From Geodermatophilus marinus (GTDB lineage Bacteria; Actinomycetota; Actinomycetes; Mycobacteriales; Geodermatophilaceae): a stretch of 64,000 nt of DNA. How positions within the stretch are numbered: the stretch's first letter is position 1; the number at the start of each line of letters is the position of its first letter. The DNA lies in the NCBI RefSeq assembly GCF_003428645.1, contig NZ_QVQH01000003.1, positions 275,625 to 339,624 of the forward strand, given 5' to 3'. The notes beneath the pieces are model-generated. The model did no database searches, was not told the DNA's origin, and was given only the letters and a program-made list of their open reading frames with translations. Position numbers and translations under genes: made by a program. This document shows, in pieces, positions 38,458 through 51,345 of the stretch.

Positions 38458-39588
38458 ATGGGTGCGCGTCAGGCCGGCCGGCGGGACCGGCTGCGGGCGG
38501 CCGCCGCCGAGCGGGGGCTGGACGCCGTCCTGGTGACCGAGCTGCACAACGTGCGGTACCTCACCGGGTTCACCGGCTCCAACGGCGCGCTGCTGCTGCG
38601 CACCGATCCGTCCCCCGCCCACCCCGACGTCTTCGGCACCGACGGCCGCTACACCACCCAGGCCGGCACCCAGGTGCCCGATGTCGAGCTGCTGGTGGAC
38701 CGGGCGACCGCGACCGCCCTGGCCCGCGAGGCGGTGCGCCCGCGGTCGGGCGGTCCGGGCGCGGGGCGGATCGGCTTCGAGGGCCACCACGTCACCGTCG
38801 ACGGGCTGCGCGCGCTGGAGTCGGCGGTGGCCGACGCCGCCGGGGGCCAGGTGCCGGAGCTGACCGGTCTGGGGCGCGCGGTGGAGGCGCTGCGCGCGGT
38901 CAAGGACGACGAGGAGGTCGACGCGCTGCGCCGGGCCTGCGCGATCGCCGACGCCGCCCTGGCCGAGCTGGCCGCCGAGGGCGCGCTGCGGCCGGGCCGC
39001 ACCGAGCTGCAGGTCGGCCGCGAGCTCGACGCCCGGATGCTGGCCATGGGCGCCGAGGCGCCGTCCTTCGAGACCATCGTCGCCACCGGCGCGAACTCGG
39101 CGATCCCGCACCACCGGCCCGACGGCACGGAGCTGCGCGCCGGCGACCTGCTCAAGCTGGACTTCGGCGCCACCGTCGACGGCTACCACTCGGACATGAC
39201 CCGCACGCTGGTCCTCGGCCACGCGTCCGACTGGCAGCGCGAGGTGTACGACCTCGTCGCCGCGGCCCAGGCGGCCGGCCGGGCGGCGCTCGCACCCGGG
39301 GCCGACGTGGTCGCGGTCGACGCCGCGGCCCGCGACGTCGTCGCCGCCGCCGGGCACGGCGAGCACTTCACCCACGGGCTGGGCCACGGGGTGGGCCTGC
39401 AGATCCACGAGGCGCCGGGCATCGGCCCGCTCGGCGCGGGTACGCTGGCCGCCGGCATGGCCGTCACCGTGGAGCCGGGCGTCTACCTGCCCGGCCACGG
39501 CGGTGTCCGGATCGAGGACACGCTGGTCGTCACCGATGGCGAGCCCGAGTTGTTGACCCTCACGAGCAAGGAACTGCTGGTCCTCTAG
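38458..39588 (+). CDS. Xaa-Pro aminopeptidase (M24 family)
   Basis: A 376-residue metallopeptidase with an N-terminal creatinase-like domain (about 1-140, NVRYLTGFTGSNGALLL) and the pita-bread domain. The five metal ligands are in LKLDFGATVDGYHSDMTRT (two Asp, near 235-246), GLGHGVGLQIHE (His), AVTVEPGVYLPG (Glu) and VRIEDTLVV (Glu). It removes N-terminal residues before proline. ATG 38458 has a strong GGAGGAGGAGG site. The stop abuts the efp ATG with no spacing, the usual pepQ-efp pairing. Confidence 0.92.
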   Translation: MGARQAGRRDRLRAAAAERGLDAVLVTELHNVRYLTGFTGSNGALLLRTDPSPAHPDVFGTDGRYTTQAGTQVPDVELLVDRATATALAREAVRPRSGGPGAGRIGFEGHHVTVDGLRALESAVADAAGGQVPELTGLGRAVEALRAVKDDEEVDALRRACAIADAALAELAAEGALRPGRTELQVGRELDARMLAMGAEAPSFETIVATGANSAIPHHRPDGTELRAGDLLKLDFGATVDGYHSDMTRTLVLGHASDWQREVYDLVAAAQAAGRAALAPGADVVAVDAAARDVVAAAGHGEHFTHGLGHGVGLQIHEAPGIGPLGAGTLAAGMAVTVEPGVYLPGHGGVRIEDTLVVTDGEPELLTLTSKELLVL

Positions 39589-40149
39589 ATGGCTACCACC
39601 AACGACCTCAAGAACGGCATGGTCCTCAACCTCGACGGCCAGCTCTGGGCCGTCACCGAGTTCCAGCACGTCAAGCCCGGCAAGGGCGGCGCCTTCGTGC
39701 GCACCACGCTGAAGAACGTGCTCTCGGGCAAGGTCGTCGACAAGACCTTCAACGCCGGCACGAAGGTGGACACCGCCACCGTCGACAAGCGGTCGATGAC
39801 CTACCTGTACAAGGACGGCACCGACTTCGTCTTCATGGACGGCGAGACCTTCGACCAGATCCCCGTCCCGGCCGAGACCGTCGGCGGCGGGGCGGACTAC
39901 CTGCTGGAGAACACCGAGGCCGTGGTCGCCGTCCACGAGGGCACCCCGCTCTACGTCGAGCTGCCCGTGACCATGGAGCTGGTCGTCGAGCACACCGACC
40001 CGGGGCTGCAGGGCGACCGCTCCACCGGCGGCACGAAGCCGGCCACCCTGGAGACCGGCGCGCAGATCCAGGTGCCGCTGTTCGTCAACACCGGCGACCG
40101 GCTCAAGGTCGACACCCGCGACGGCCGGTACCTCGGCCGCGCCAACTGA
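39589..40149 (+). CDS. efp: Elongation factor P
   Basis: A 186-residue three-domain factor that relieves ribosome stalling at polyproline. The tip loop reads [10 protein letters not shown] with K32 at the modification position; a [12 protein letters not shown] tip is usual for actinobacteria, in which the modification is uncertain. [15 protein letters not shown] and [25 protein letters not shown] blocks mark domains 2 and 3. Translation may be coupled to pepQ, since TAG and ATG are adjacent. Confidence 0.96.
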   Translation: MATTNDLKNGMVLNLDGQLWAVTEFQHVKPGKGGAFVRTTLKNVLSGKVVDKTFNAGTKVDTATVDKRSMTYLYKDGTDFVFMDGETFDQIPVPAETVGGGADYLLENTEAVVAVHEGTPLYVELPVTMELVVEHTDPGLQGDRSTGGTKPATLETGAQIQVPLFVNTGDRLKVDTRDGRYLGRAN

Positions 40150-40179
40150 CGGCCCGCCCGTCCCCGGCCCCGCCCCGAC

Positions 40180-40587
40180 ATGGCCGCCCGGTCCAAGGCG
40201 CGCAAGCGCGCCGTCGACGTCCTCTACGAGGCCGACGTCCGCAGCAGCGACCCGCTGGAGCTGCTGCGCGAGCGGGTGGCGCTCGCCGCCCCGCCGATCC
40301 CCGACCACGCGATCCGGCTCGTCGAGGGCGCCGTGGAGCACGGCGCGCGGATCGACGAGCTGATCGCCCGGCACGCCAGCGGCTGGACGCTGGCGCGGCT
40401 GCCCGACGTCGACCGCGCCATCATGCGCATGGCGGTCTTCGAGCTGCTGTGGGCCGACGACGTGCCCGACGCGGTGGTCATCGACGAGGCCGTGGAGCTG
40501 GCCAGGAGCCTGTCCACCGACGACTCCCCGGCCTACGTCAACGGCGTCCTCGGCGCGATCCTGGACGCCGAGGTCCCCACCCGCTGA
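40180..40587 (+). CDS. nusB: Transcription antitermination factor NusB
   Basis: A 135-residue all-helical RNA-binding protein that acts with NusE/S10 at boxA sites. ARSKARKRAVDVLYEADVR opens the fold and DRAIMRMAVFELLWADDVPDAVVIDEAVELARSLSTDDSPAYVNGVLG is the conserved C-terminal half (from about residue 73). ATG 40180 lies 30 nt after efp. A very strong hairpin follows the stop. Confidence 0.94.
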   Translation: MAARSKARKRAVDVLYEADVRSSDPLELLRERVALAAPPIPDHAIRLVEGAVEHGARIDELIARHASGWTLARLPDVDRAIMRMAVFELLWADDVPDAVVIDEAVELARSLSTDDSPAYVNGVLGAILDAEVPTR

Positions 40588-40633
40588 GCGCCCCGCGCCC
40601 CCCGGCCCGTGCGGGCCCGGGGGGCGGGGGCGC
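40588..40633. terminator. Long GC hairpin between convergent nusB and bldD
   Basis: Starting 1 nt after the nusB stop, 40588-40609 folds back on 40611-40633 through about 20 base pairs with two single-base bulges. It can act on both strands. No T-tract is present on either side. Confidence 0.65.
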
Positions 40634-40654
40634 CCCGGCCGGCGGGTCGCCCCC

Positions 40655-41197
40655 TCAGCGCTGGGCGCGCCGGCGGTCGTTGCCCCAGGCCTCGTCGTCC
40701 TCGTCGTCGCCGCCGGCGATGCCCTCCATGCCGGGGGAGAGGACGCCCCACTCGATCAGCCGGCTGGTCAGCTCGTCCGGGCTCATGTCGTAGATGATCG
40801 CCAGCGACTTGAGGTCCTCCGCGCGGATGGAGAGGACCTTGCCGTTGTAGTCGTGCCGCTGCGCCTGGATGGTGGAGGCGTAGCGGGCCAGCGGGCCGGC
40901 CTCGTCGGCGGGCAGCGAGCCCAGCGACTCGAGGTTCAGCACGATCTTCGTCGTCGAGGTCACCGCGGAGCTCGGCCGCGGGTCGGGCAGCAGCTCGGAG
41001 ACCGGGACGCCGTAGAAGACGGCGAGCTCCGAGAGCCGCTGCACGGTCACCGCGCGGTCGCCGCGCTCGTAGGAGCCGACCACCACGGCCTTCCAGCGGC
41101 CGTGCGACTTGTCCTCCACCCCCTGGAGGGAGAGTCCCTGCTGGTTGCGGATGGCGCGGAGCCGGGCACCGAGGGCCCGTGAGTAGTCGGTGCTCAT
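40655..41197 (-). CDS. bldD: Developmental regulator BldD (c-di-GMP-binding)
   Basis: A 180-residue repressor. The N-terminal XRE helix-turn-helix (about 8-70) contains [43 protein letters not shown], split here by position: residues 13-30 and 31-55. The C-terminal domain has the cyclic-di-GMP signature RxD-x8-RxxD: R114/D116 and R125/D128, the same positions as in Streptomyces coelicolor. ATG 41197 is chosen over the longer frame (41242) because [16 protein letters not shown] is the family start and AGGAA precedes it. It probably represses itself (see the site at 41239). Confidence 0.93.
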   Translation of the reverse strand: MSTDYSRALGARLRAIRNQQGLSLQGVEDKSHGRWKAVVVGSYERGDRAVTVQRLSELAVFYGVPVSELLPDPRPSSAVTSTTKIVLNLESLGSLPADEAGPLARYASTIQAQRHDYNGKVLSIRAEDLKSLAIIYDMSPDELTSRLIEWGVLSPGMEGIAGGDDEDDEAWGNDRRRAQR

Positions 41198-41238
41198 CGC
41201 GTTCCTGCTCACTGTCCGTCGTCGGAGGCGTTCTGTCG

Positions 41239-41251
41239 TCACGGAGCGTAC
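41239..41251 (-). promoter_or_regulatory. BldD-box-like site over a -10 element upstream of bldD
   Basis: On the minus strand the bases read GTACGCTCCGTGA: one mismatch to the BldD consensus TNAC-N5-GTNA (G for the first T). The -10-like TACGCT (41250 down to 41245) overlaps it. It lies 42-54 nt before the bldD ATG. BldD autorepression is known in Streptomyces. Confidence 0.45.
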
Positions 41252-41407
41252 CGATCTCGCGGGGACGGCGACACCAGGGCACTCCCCCGGGTGAGCGGGA
41301 TGTCCTGCGGCTTCACGCGCGGAGGTGGCCGCCGGGGGGACCGGCCGGGCCGCCGGGCGCCCCGGGACCCACCCGGAGCGTGCCGCGGGTCACCGGTCGC
41401 GGTGCAG

Positions 41408-41413
41408 TACGGT
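41408..41413 (+). promoter_or_regulatory. Candidate -10 of the pyr operon
   Basis: TACGGT lies 20 nt upstream of the PyrR-binding element and 60 nt before the pyrR ATG. A transcript from here would include the whole hairpin. No clear -35 is seen. The 276-bp bldD-pyrR gap holds no gene; 41363-41384 resembles a fragment of the hairpin repeat. Confidence 0.45.
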
Positions 41414-41432
41414 CGTCCCCGGTCCACCCCTC

Positions 41433-41469
41433 TCCTTTAACGACCCGTCCCGTGAGGCGGGGAAGGAGG
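41433..41469 (+). promoter_or_regulatory. PyrR-binding RNA element overlapping the pyrR ribosome site
   Basis: The leader has CTTTAA (41435-41440) followed by a hairpin: lower stem CCCG (41444-41447) with CGGG (41458-41461), a T bulge, CC with GG, and a five-base loop CGTGA that fits the NGNGA terminal loop of PyrR sites (GUCCNGNGAGGC). It runs straight into GGGGAAGGAGG, the Shine-Dalgarno. Binding of PyrR-UMP should block translation of pyrR, as proposed for mycobacteria; no terminator/antiterminator pair is evident. Confidence 0.75.
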
Positions 41470-41473
41470 CCTC

Positions 41474-42052
41474 ATGGCCGGCTCGTCCCCGGCTGCCCTG
41501 GGCAGCCCCGCAGCGCCGGGAGCGCTGCTCTCCGCCGCCGACGTCGCCCGCGTGGTCGACCGGATGGCCCACCAGCTGATCGAGAAGGCAGGCGAGTCGC
41601 TCGCCGACCTCGTCCTCGTCGGCATCCCCACCCGCGGCGCCCCGCTGGCCCGCCGGCTGGCCGCCCGCGTGGCGGCCTTCTCCGGCACCGCGGTCGGCAC
41701 CGGCACCGTCGACATCACCCTCCACCGCGACGACCTGCGGACCCGCGGCGTGCGCGCGCTGGAGCCGACTGTGCTGCCCGACGCGGGCATCGACGGCCGG
41801 CTCGTGGTCCTGGTCGACGACGTCCTGTTCTCCGGCCGCTCGGTGCGGGCCGCGCTCGACGCGCTGCGCGACCTGGGCCGGCCCCGCGCCGTGCAGTTGG
41901 CCGTCCTCGTCGACCGGGGGCACCGGGAGCTGCCGATCCGGGCCGACTACGTCGGCAAGAACGTGCCCACCTCGCGCAGCCAGTCGGTGCGGGTGCACCT
42001 CACCGAGGTCGACGGCGTCGACGAGGTCCTCCTCACCGGGGATGCGCGGTGA
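41474..42052 (+). CDS. pyrR: Pyrimidine operon regulator PyrR
   Basis: A 192-residue bifunctional RNA-binding attenuation protein and uracil phosphoribosyltransferase. The PRPP loop is [21 protein letters not shown] near 112; the [14 protein letters not shown] block is near 50 and the RNA-side [19 protein letters not shown] segment near 155. With UMP bound it should repress this operon through the hairpin just upstream. ATG 41474 is set by the GGAAGGAGG site 4 nt away. Confidence 0.95.
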   Translation: MAGSSPAALGSPAAPGALLSAADVARVVDRMAHQLIEKAGESLADLVLVGIPTRGAPLARRLAARVAAFSGTAVGTGTVDITLHRDDLRTRGVRALEPTVLPDAGIDGRLVVLVDDVLFSGRSVRAALDALRDLGRPRAVQLAVLVDRGHRELPIRADYVGKNVPTSRSQSVRVHLTEVDGVDEVLLTGDAR

Positions 42053-42966
42053 AGCGGCACCTGCTGGAGGCGGCCGACCTCGACCGCGCCGACGCGACGC
42101 TGGTCCTCGACACCGCTGCGCAGATCGACGCCGCGCTGGCCGGCCGCGAGGTCAAGAAGCTGCCCACGCTGCGCGGCCGCACCGTGGTGAACCTCTTCTA
42201 CGAGGACTCCACCCGCACCCGCATCTCCTTCGAGCTGGCGGCCAAGCGGCTGTCGGCCGACGTCATCAACTTCAGCGCCAAGGGCAGCAGCGTCTCCAAG
42301 GGCGAGAGCCTCAAGGACACCGCGCTCACCCTCGAGGCGATGGGCAGCGACGCCATCGTGGTCCGGCACTCCGCCTCGGGCGCGCCGCACCGGCTGGCGC
42401 ACTGGGTGCGCGGCAGCGTCGTCAACGCCGGTGACGGCACCCACGAGCACCCCACCCAGGCGCTGCTGGACGCCTACACGGTCCGGCGGCGGCTCGGCCG
42501 GCTCGAGGGCGTGCGGGTCGCCGTCGTCGGCGACGTGCTGCACAGCCGGGTGGCCCGCTCCAACGTCCGGCTGCTGCACACCCTGGGCGCGGAGGTCACC
42601 CTGGTCGCGCCGCCCACGCTGCTGCCGGTCGGGGTGGGCAGCTGGCCGGCGGAGGTCTCCTACGACCTGGACGCCGTCCTGCCGAAGGCCGACGTGGTCA
42701 TGATGCTGCGGGTGCAGGCCGAGCGGATGAACGCCTCGTTCTTCCCCAGCGCCCGCGAGTACAGCCGCCGCTACGGCCTCGACGCCCGGCGCATGGCCGC
42801 CCTGGGCGACGACGCGATCGTCATGCACCCGGGCCCGATGAACCGCGGGATGGAGATCGCCGCCGAGGTGGCCGACTCCGTCCGCTCCACGATCGTCGAG
42901 CAGGTCGGCAACGGGGTCTCCGTGCGCATGGCCGTGCTCTACCTGCTGCTCGGAGGCGCCCAGTGA
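42049..42966 (+). CDS. pyrB: Aspartate carbamoyltransferase catalytic subunit
   Basis: A 305-residue enzyme making carbamoyl-aspartate. The carbamoyl-phosphate site is [19 protein letters not shown] near 48, with [11 protein letters not shown] near 75, [16 protein letters not shown] near 130, and [10 protein letters not shown] near 222. No pyrI regulatory subunit is nearby. GTG 42049 overlaps the pyrR stop and the stop overlaps pyrC, so the first genes of the operon are translationally coupled. Confidence 0.96.
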   Translation: MKRHLLEAADLDRADATLVLDTAAQIDAALAGREVKKLPTLRGRTVVNLFYEDSTRTRISFELAAKRLSADVINFSAKGSSVSKGESLKDTALTLEAMGSDAIVVRHSASGAPHRLAHWVRGSVVNAGDGTHEHPTQALLDAYTVRRRLGRLEGVRVAVVGDVLHSRVARSNVRLLHTLGAEVTLVAPPTLLPVGVGSWPAEVSYDLDAVLPKADVVMMLRVQAERMNASFFPSAREYSRRYGLDARRMAALGDDAIVMHPGPMNRGMEIAAEVADSVRSTIVEQVGNGVSVRMAVLYLLLGGAQ

Positions 42967-44267
42967 GCACCTACCTCGTCACCGGCGCCCGCCCCTACGG
43001 CGAGGCCCCGGCCGACCTGTTGCTCGAGGACGGCCGGATCGCCGGGATCGGGCCGGGCCTGTCCGCGCCGGGCGCCGAGGTCGTCGACGCGGCCGGCCTG
43101 GTGGCCCTGCCCGGGCTGGTCGACCTGCACACCCACCTGCGCGAGCCCGGCCGGGAGGACGCCGAGACCGTCGAGACCGGCTCGCGGGCCGCGGCGCTGG
43201 GCGGGTACACCGCGGTGCACGCCATGGCCAACACCGACCCGGTCGCCGACACCGCGGGCGTCGTCGAGCAGGTGTGGCGGCTGGGCCGGGACGCCGGGCT
43301 GGTCGACGTCGTGCCGGTGGGCGCGGTGACCGTCGGGCTGGGCGGGCAGCGGCTGGCCGAGCTGGGCGCGATGGCCGACTCCGCCGCCCGCGTGCGGGTC
43401 TTCTCCGACGACGGCATGTGCGTGGCCGACCCCGCGCTCATGCGGCGGGCGCTGGAGTACGTCAAGGCGCTGGACGGCGTCGTGGCCCAGCACGCCGAGG
43501 AGCCGCGGCTGACCGCCGGGGCGCAGATGCACGAGGGCGACCGCTCCGCGCGGCTGGGCCTGACCGGCTGGCCGGCCGCCGCCGAGGAGGCGATCATCGC
43601 CCGCGACGTGCTGCTGGCCGGCCACGTCGGCGCCCGGCTGCACGTCTGCCACGTCTCCACCGCGGGCTCGGTCGAGATCCTCCGCTGGGCCAGGAGCCGC
43701 GGCGTCCAGGTCACCGCCGAGGTCACCCCCCACCACCTGCTGCTCACCGACGCCTGCGCCGAGAGCTACGACCCGGTGTTCAAGGTCAACCCGCCGCTGC
43801 GCACGGACGCCGACGTGCAGGCGCTGCGGCAGGCGCTCGCCGACGGCGTCGTCGACGCGGTCGCCACCGACCACGCGCCGCACGCGGTGGAGGACAAGGA
43901 GAGCGAGTGGGCCGCCGCCCGGCCCGGGATGCTCGGCCTGGAGCAGGCGCTCTCGGTGGTCCTCGCGACCATGGTCGAGCCCGGGCTGCTCGACTGGCGC
44001 GGCGTGGCCGACCGGATGTCGGCCCGCCCGGCCGCGATCGGCCGGCTCGACGGCCGGGGCCCGCTGGCGCACGGCCGCCCGCTGGCTCCCGGCGAGCCGG
44101 CCAACCTGGTGCTGCTGGACCCGGCGGCCCGGTCGGTGGTCGACCCGGCCGCCCTGTCCAGCCGCAGCCGCAACAGCCCCTACGCCGGCCGGGAGCTGCC
44201 CGGCCGGGTGGTCCACACGTTCCTGAGAGGTGTCCCGACGGTGCTCGACGGCAAGGCGCAGCGGTGA
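42963..44267 (+). CDS. pyrC: Dihydroorotase
   Basis: A 434-residue type I amidohydrolase closing carbamoyl-aspartate to dihydroorotate. The metal pair is [16 protein letters not shown] near 48, with further His in CHVSTAGS and HHLL near 235 and 258 and the catalytic Asp in [13 protein letters not shown] near 305. GTG 42963 overlaps pyrB and the stop overlaps carA. In mycobacteria a small membrane-protein gene sits between pyrC and carA; it is absent here. Confidence 0.96.
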   Translation: MSTYLVTGARPYGEAPADLLLEDGRIAGIGPGLSAPGAEVVDAAGLVALPGLVDLHTHLREPGREDAETVETGSRAAALGGYTAVHAMANTDPVADTAGVVEQVWRLGRDAGLVDVVPVGAVTVGLGGQRLAELGAMADSAARVRVFSDDGMCVADPALMRRALEYVKALDGVVAQHAEEPRLTAGAQMHEGDRSARLGLTGWPAAAEEAIIARDVLLAGHVGARLHVCHVSTAGSVEILRWARSRGVQVTAEVTPHHLLLTDACAESYDPVFKVNPPLRTDADVQALRQALADGVVDAVATDHAPHAVEDKESEWAAARPGMLGLEQALSVVLATMVEPGLLDWRGVADRMSARPAAIGRLDGRGPLAHGRPLAPGEPANLVLLDPAARSVVDPAALSSRSRNSPYAGRELPGRVVHTFLRGVPTVLDGKAQR

Positions 44268-45432
44268 GGCCCGCGGTCCTGGTCCTGGAGGACGGGCGGA
44301 CGTTCCGCGGCGAGGCCTACGGCGCGGTGGGGACGACGCTCGGCGAGGTGGTCTTCGCCACCGGGATGACCGGCTACCAGGAGACCCTCACCGACCCCAG
44401 CTACGCGCGGCAGATCGTCGTCATGACCGCCCCGCACATCGGCAACACCGGGGTCAACGGCGAGGACGACGAGAGCCGCCGGATGTGGGTGGCCGGGTTC
44501 GTCGTGCGCGACCCCGCCCGCCGCCCGGCCAACTGGCGGGCCACCGGCAGCCTCGACGACGCGCTCGCCGGCCAGGGCGTCGTCGGCATCAGCGGCGTCG
44601 ACACCCGGGCGCTGACCCGGCACCTGCGCGAGCGCGGGGCCATGCGCGCCGGCATCAGCAGCGAGGGGCTCGACGCCGACGAGCTGCTCGCCCGGGTGCG
44701 GCGGGCCGAGGGCATGGCCGGCGCGGACCTCGCACCGGCGGTCACGGCGAACGACCCGTACGTCGTCCCGGCGGTGGGGGAGAAGCGGTTCACCATCGCC
44801 GCGCTCGACCTGGGCATCAAGACCGCCACCCCGCGGTACCTGGCCGAGCTCGGCGTGGAGACCCACGTGCTGCCGGCCACCGCCACCGCCGCGGACCTGC
44901 TGGCCGCCGGGCCCGACGGGGTGTTCCTGTCCAACGGCCCGGGCGACCCGGCCGCGGCCGACTACGCCGTGGCGGCGGTGCGCGGGGTGCTCGACGCCCG
45001 CCGTCCGCTCTTCGGCATCTGCTTCGGCAACCAGATCCTCGGCCGGGCGCTCGGGCTGGGCACCTACAAGCTGCGGTTCGGGCACCGGGGGCTCAACCAG
45101 CCGGTGCTCGACCGGGTCAGCGGCACGGTGCGGGTGACCAGCCACAACCACGGTTTCGCCGTCGACGCCCCGCTGGACCGGCCGACCGACACCCCGTACG
45201 GGCCGGTCGAGGTCAGCCACGTCGGGCTCAACGACGACGTGGTCGAGGGCCTGCGGCTGCAGGAGGCGCCGGCCTTCAGCGTGCAGTTCCACCCGGAGTC
45301 CGCGGCCGGGCCGCACGACGCCGCGCCGCTGTTCGGCCGGTTCGTCGACCTCATGGAGACCGCCCGGGAGGGCTCGGCCGTCGCCGGCGGCCCGCCCCCG
45401 GTCGTCGAGCACACGACGGGGGAGCAGGCCTG

Positions 45433-45433
<1 letters not shown>
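44264..45433 (+). CDS. carA: Carbamoyl phosphate synthase small subunit
   Basis: A 389-residue glutaminase subunit. The N-terminal CPSase domain covers about 1-150 ([19 protein letters not shown]); the class I amidotransferase domain has the SNGPGDP site near 226, the nucleophile Cys in [16 protein letters not shown] near 252 and the His-Glu pair in [12 protein letters not shown] near 346. GICFGNQ replaces the commoner GICLGHQ. GTG 44264 overlaps pyrC and its TGA overlaps the carB ATG. Confidence 0.95.
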
Positions 45434-48737
<3,304 letters not shown>

Positions 48738-48741
<4 letters not shown>

Positions 48742-50108
48742 CCGAGGCCCCGCCGGCGGCGGCCGTGCAGCGGGTGCGCGACGGGCTCGTGGCCCGGGGG
48801 GCGGTCGACGTCCTGCCCGACGCCTTCCTCGCCGGGGTCACCCGGTTCGCGCGGCCGCCGCAGCCGGAGCTCGACGCGCTGGCCGCGGCGGCGCGCGGGC
48901 TGGCCGCCCGGCTGGCCTCCGGCGCGGTCGGCGACGAGGACCTGCCGCTGCTGACCCGGGTGGTCTTCTTCGCCGGGCACGCCGGGGTCCTCGCCGCCGC
49001 GGGCGTCCCGACCCCGGCCTACGACGTGCTGGGCTCCTACCGCGACAACCTCACCACCCCGGTGGGGCCGCGGCTGCCGGAGCGCCCGGCCGCCCGGCGC
49101 CGCTGGCCGGTGCTGGGCCGGTCGGTCGGCTTCCCCATCGGGGTGCCGGCCTGCGTGCTCAACGGCGGCGAGGCCTGGGTGCGCCACCACGCCGCCAACG
49201 GGTGGAACGTGCTGACCTACAAGACCGTCCGCAGCCGCGCCCACGACCCCAACCCGCAGCCCAACTGGACCTTCGCCGCGCGCGAGACGGCCGGCCTGCC
49301 GCCCGGGGCGGCCGCCGACGTCACCGCCGACCCCTGGGACTGGGTGCCGCCCGGCTCGGCGGCGGTGAGCACGGTCAACTCCTTCGGCGTGCCCTCCCCG
49401 GCGCCGGAGGAGTGGATGCCCGACCTCGAGCGGTCGCTGGCCGCGGTGGACGACGACCAGCTGCTCCTGGTCAGCGTCATGGGCGAGGCCGCCGACGCGG
49501 CCGAGCTCGTCGCGGACTTCGCCCGCACGGCGCGGCTGGCCGAGGAGGCCGGGGCGCCGGTCGTCGAGCTCAACCTGTCCTGCCCGAACAGCCGCGACCG
49601 CTCGACGGCCGGCGTGCGCCCGCCGCTGTGCCTGGACGCCGATGCCACGGTGGCCGTCGTCGAGGGCGTCCGGCGGGCCCTGGACGACCGCACGGGGCTG
49701 GTGGCCAAGCTCTCCTGGCTGGACACCGGGCGGCTCGCCGCGCTGGTGCCGCGGATCGCCCCGCTGGTCGACGGCATCGCGGGCATCAACACCGTCCAGA
49801 CCCGGGTGCGCCGCAGCGACGGCGCACCGACGTTCCCCGGCCGCGAGCTCGCCGGGCTCTCGGGCATCGCCGTGCGGGCCTCCGCGCTGGACTTCACCCG
49901 GCGCCTGGTGGGCCTGCGGGAGGCGGCGGGGGCGCGCTTCGACGTCCTGGCGATGGGCGGGGTCACCGACCCGGCCTCCTTCGCGGCGCTCTTCGCCGCC
50001 GGCGCCGACGCGGTGCAGTCGGCCTCCGGGGCCTTCGCCTCCCCGTACCTGGCCCGCGACTGCACCGCCGCGCTGGGGGAGACCCTGCCGCGCGCGGTGG
50101 GGCCGTGA
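48738..50108 (+). CDS. pyrD: Dihydroorotate dehydrogenase-like FMN protein, atypical
   Basis: A 456-residue protein in the pyrD position of the operon. The FMN-barrel starts near residue 128 ([25 protein letters not shown]), with TYKTVRSR and DPNPQPN near 158-170. The catalytic base region is [11 protein letters not shown] with Cys at residue 282, as in class 1 (cytosolic) enzymes; class 2 quinone-type enzymes carry Ser there. FMN-phosphate loops [13 protein letters not shown] and [12 protein letters not shown] follow near 415-435. About 125 N-terminal residues have no match I recognise. No pyrK partner is adjacent, so its electron acceptor is unclear. GTG 48738 overlaps carB. Confidence 0.8.
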
Positions 50109-50980
50109 TCGCCCCGTTCGGGCACCGGCTGGCCGACGCCGTCGCCGCCCGGGGCCCGCTGTGCGTCGGCATCGACCCGCACCTGCCGCTGCTGGAGCGC
50201 TGGGGGCTGCCCGACGCCCCCGAGGGGCTGGCGCGGTTCACCGACGCCGTGGTCGACGCGCTGGCCGGCACGGTCGCCGTCCTCAAGCCGCAGCTGGCGT
50301 TCTACGAGCGGCACGGCTCGCGGGGGCTGGCGGTCCTGGAGGACGCCGTCGCCCGTGCCCGGGCGGCCGGGGCGCTGGTCCTGCTCGACGCCAAGCGCGG
50401 CGACATCGGCTCGACCATGGACGCCTACGCCGACTACCTGCGCCCGGAGCACCCGCTGGCCGTCGACGCCATGACCGTCAGCCCCTACCTGGGTCCCGGC
50501 TCGCTCCAGCCGGCCGTCGACACCGCCCGGCAGCACGGCGGGGGGCTGTTCGTCCTCGCCCGCACCTCCAACCCCGGGGCCGGCGCCCTCCAGCACGCGC
50601 TCGTGGGGGAGCGGTCGGTGGCGCAGGTCGTCGTCGACGCCGTGCGCGGCTGGAACACCCCCGGCTGGGTGGTCGGCGACCCGCCGCCCGACCTCGGCGC
50701 GGTGCAGGACCTCGGCAGCCGCTGGGGCCCGGGCACGGGTTCCTTCGGCGTCGTCGTCGGCGCCACGCTGGCCGAGTGCGACGTCGACCTGAGCGGCCTC
50801 GGGGGTCCCGTGCTCGCGCCGGGGCTCGGCGCCCAGGGCGGCTCGCCGGCCGACCTGCGCCGGCTGTTCGGCGACGGCGCGGCCGTGGTCCCCGCGGTGT
50901 CGCGGGACGTGCTGGCCGCCGGGCCCGACGCGGCGGCGCTCCGGGCGGCCGCCGGTCGCTGGGCCGCCGCGCTGGCGTGA
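50105..50980 (+). CDS. pyrF: Orotidine 5'-phosphate decarboxylase (type 2)
   Basis: A 291-residue TIM-barrel enzyme making UMP. CVGIDPHLPLLERWGL near 20 and the catalytic LLDAKRGDIGSTMDAYADYL near 95 (Lys-Asp dyad DAKRGDIG) mark the longer type 2 group of actinobacteria and myxobacteria. NPGAGALQ and VVVGATLAECDV lie further on. GTG 50105 overlaps pyrD. It ends the operon; a 365-bp gap follows. No orotate phosphoribosyltransferase gene (pyrE) is in the window. Confidence 0.94.
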   Translation: MIAPFGHRLADAVAARGPLCVGIDPHLPLLERWGLPDAPEGLARFTDAVVDALAGTVAVLKPQLAFYERHGSRGLAVLEDAVARARAAGALVLLDAKRGDIGSTMDAYADYLRPEHPLAVDAMTVSPYLGPGSLQPAVDTARQHGGGLFVLARTSNPGAGALQHALVGERSVAQVVVDAVRGWNTPGWVVGDPPPDLGAVQDLGSRWGPGTGSFGVVVGATLAECDVDLSGLGGPVLAPGLGAQGGSPADLRRLFGDGAAVVPAVSRDVLAAGPDAAALRAAAGRWAAALA

Positions 50981-51013
50981 GGCGGGCCCGCCCGGGCGCG
51001 CCCGCCACCCGGG

Positions 51014-51031
51014 GCCGGCCGCTCGGCCGGC
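51014..51031 (+). terminator. Terminator-like hairpin after pyrF
   Basis: GCCGGC (51014-51019) pairs with GCCGGC (51026-51031) around CGCTCG, 33 nt after the pyrF stop. It is followed by G/C-rich sequence and no T-tract. Next to it, CCGGCGTGTCGGG occurs twice (51051-51063 and 51065-51077). Confidence 0.45.
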
Positions 51032-51171
51032 GGGGGCGCTGAGCGGCGTCCCGGCGTGTCGGGACCGGCGTGTCGGGCGCGAGCCGTCGTGACACGGGGG
51101 CAACGCAGCCGTCACGCAACCGGGGTTGACCTGCGCTCCTGACGGAGCGTGAGCACCCCTTGGCACGCAGA

Positions 51172-51187
51172 GTGACCGGTAGGTCAC
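51172..51187. promoter_or_regulatory. Inverted repeat upstream of mihF
   Basis: GTGACC (51172-51177) and GGTCAC (51182-51187) form a perfect inverted repeat with a 4-bp spacer, 32 bp upstream of the -35 of the candidate mihF promoter. It could be an operator; the protein is unknown. The stretch 50981-51345 otherwise holds a hairpin, a direct repeat and promoter-like sequence but no gene. Confidence 0.4.
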
Positions 51188-51218
51188 GAATTGCCCGGAA
51201 AGTCCGTGCGGACCGGGC

Positions 51219-51248
51219 GTGACCTGCGCATATCCCGGGAACTAGGTT
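51219..51248 (+). promoter_or_regulatory. Candidate mihF promoter
   Basis: GTGACC (51219-51224) as -35 and TAGGTT (51243-51248) as -10, 18 bp apart, give a predicted start near 51255 and a leader of about 90 nt. A further TTGACC at 51125 could be an alternative -35. Confidence 0.45.
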
Positions 51249-51345
51249 GATCGCCAGGCTCAGCACAGAGCACCGGCACCACGAGATCAGCACGAGCCCC
51301 GCCGGCCGAGCCCGAAGGCCGGCGACGACGAGATTGGGTCGCACC

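Noticed and set aside
41239..41427. 62-codon minus-strand frame in the bldD-pyrR gap
   Set aside because: It overlaps the promoters and the repeat-like fragment, has no ribosome site and shows no recognisable protein features.
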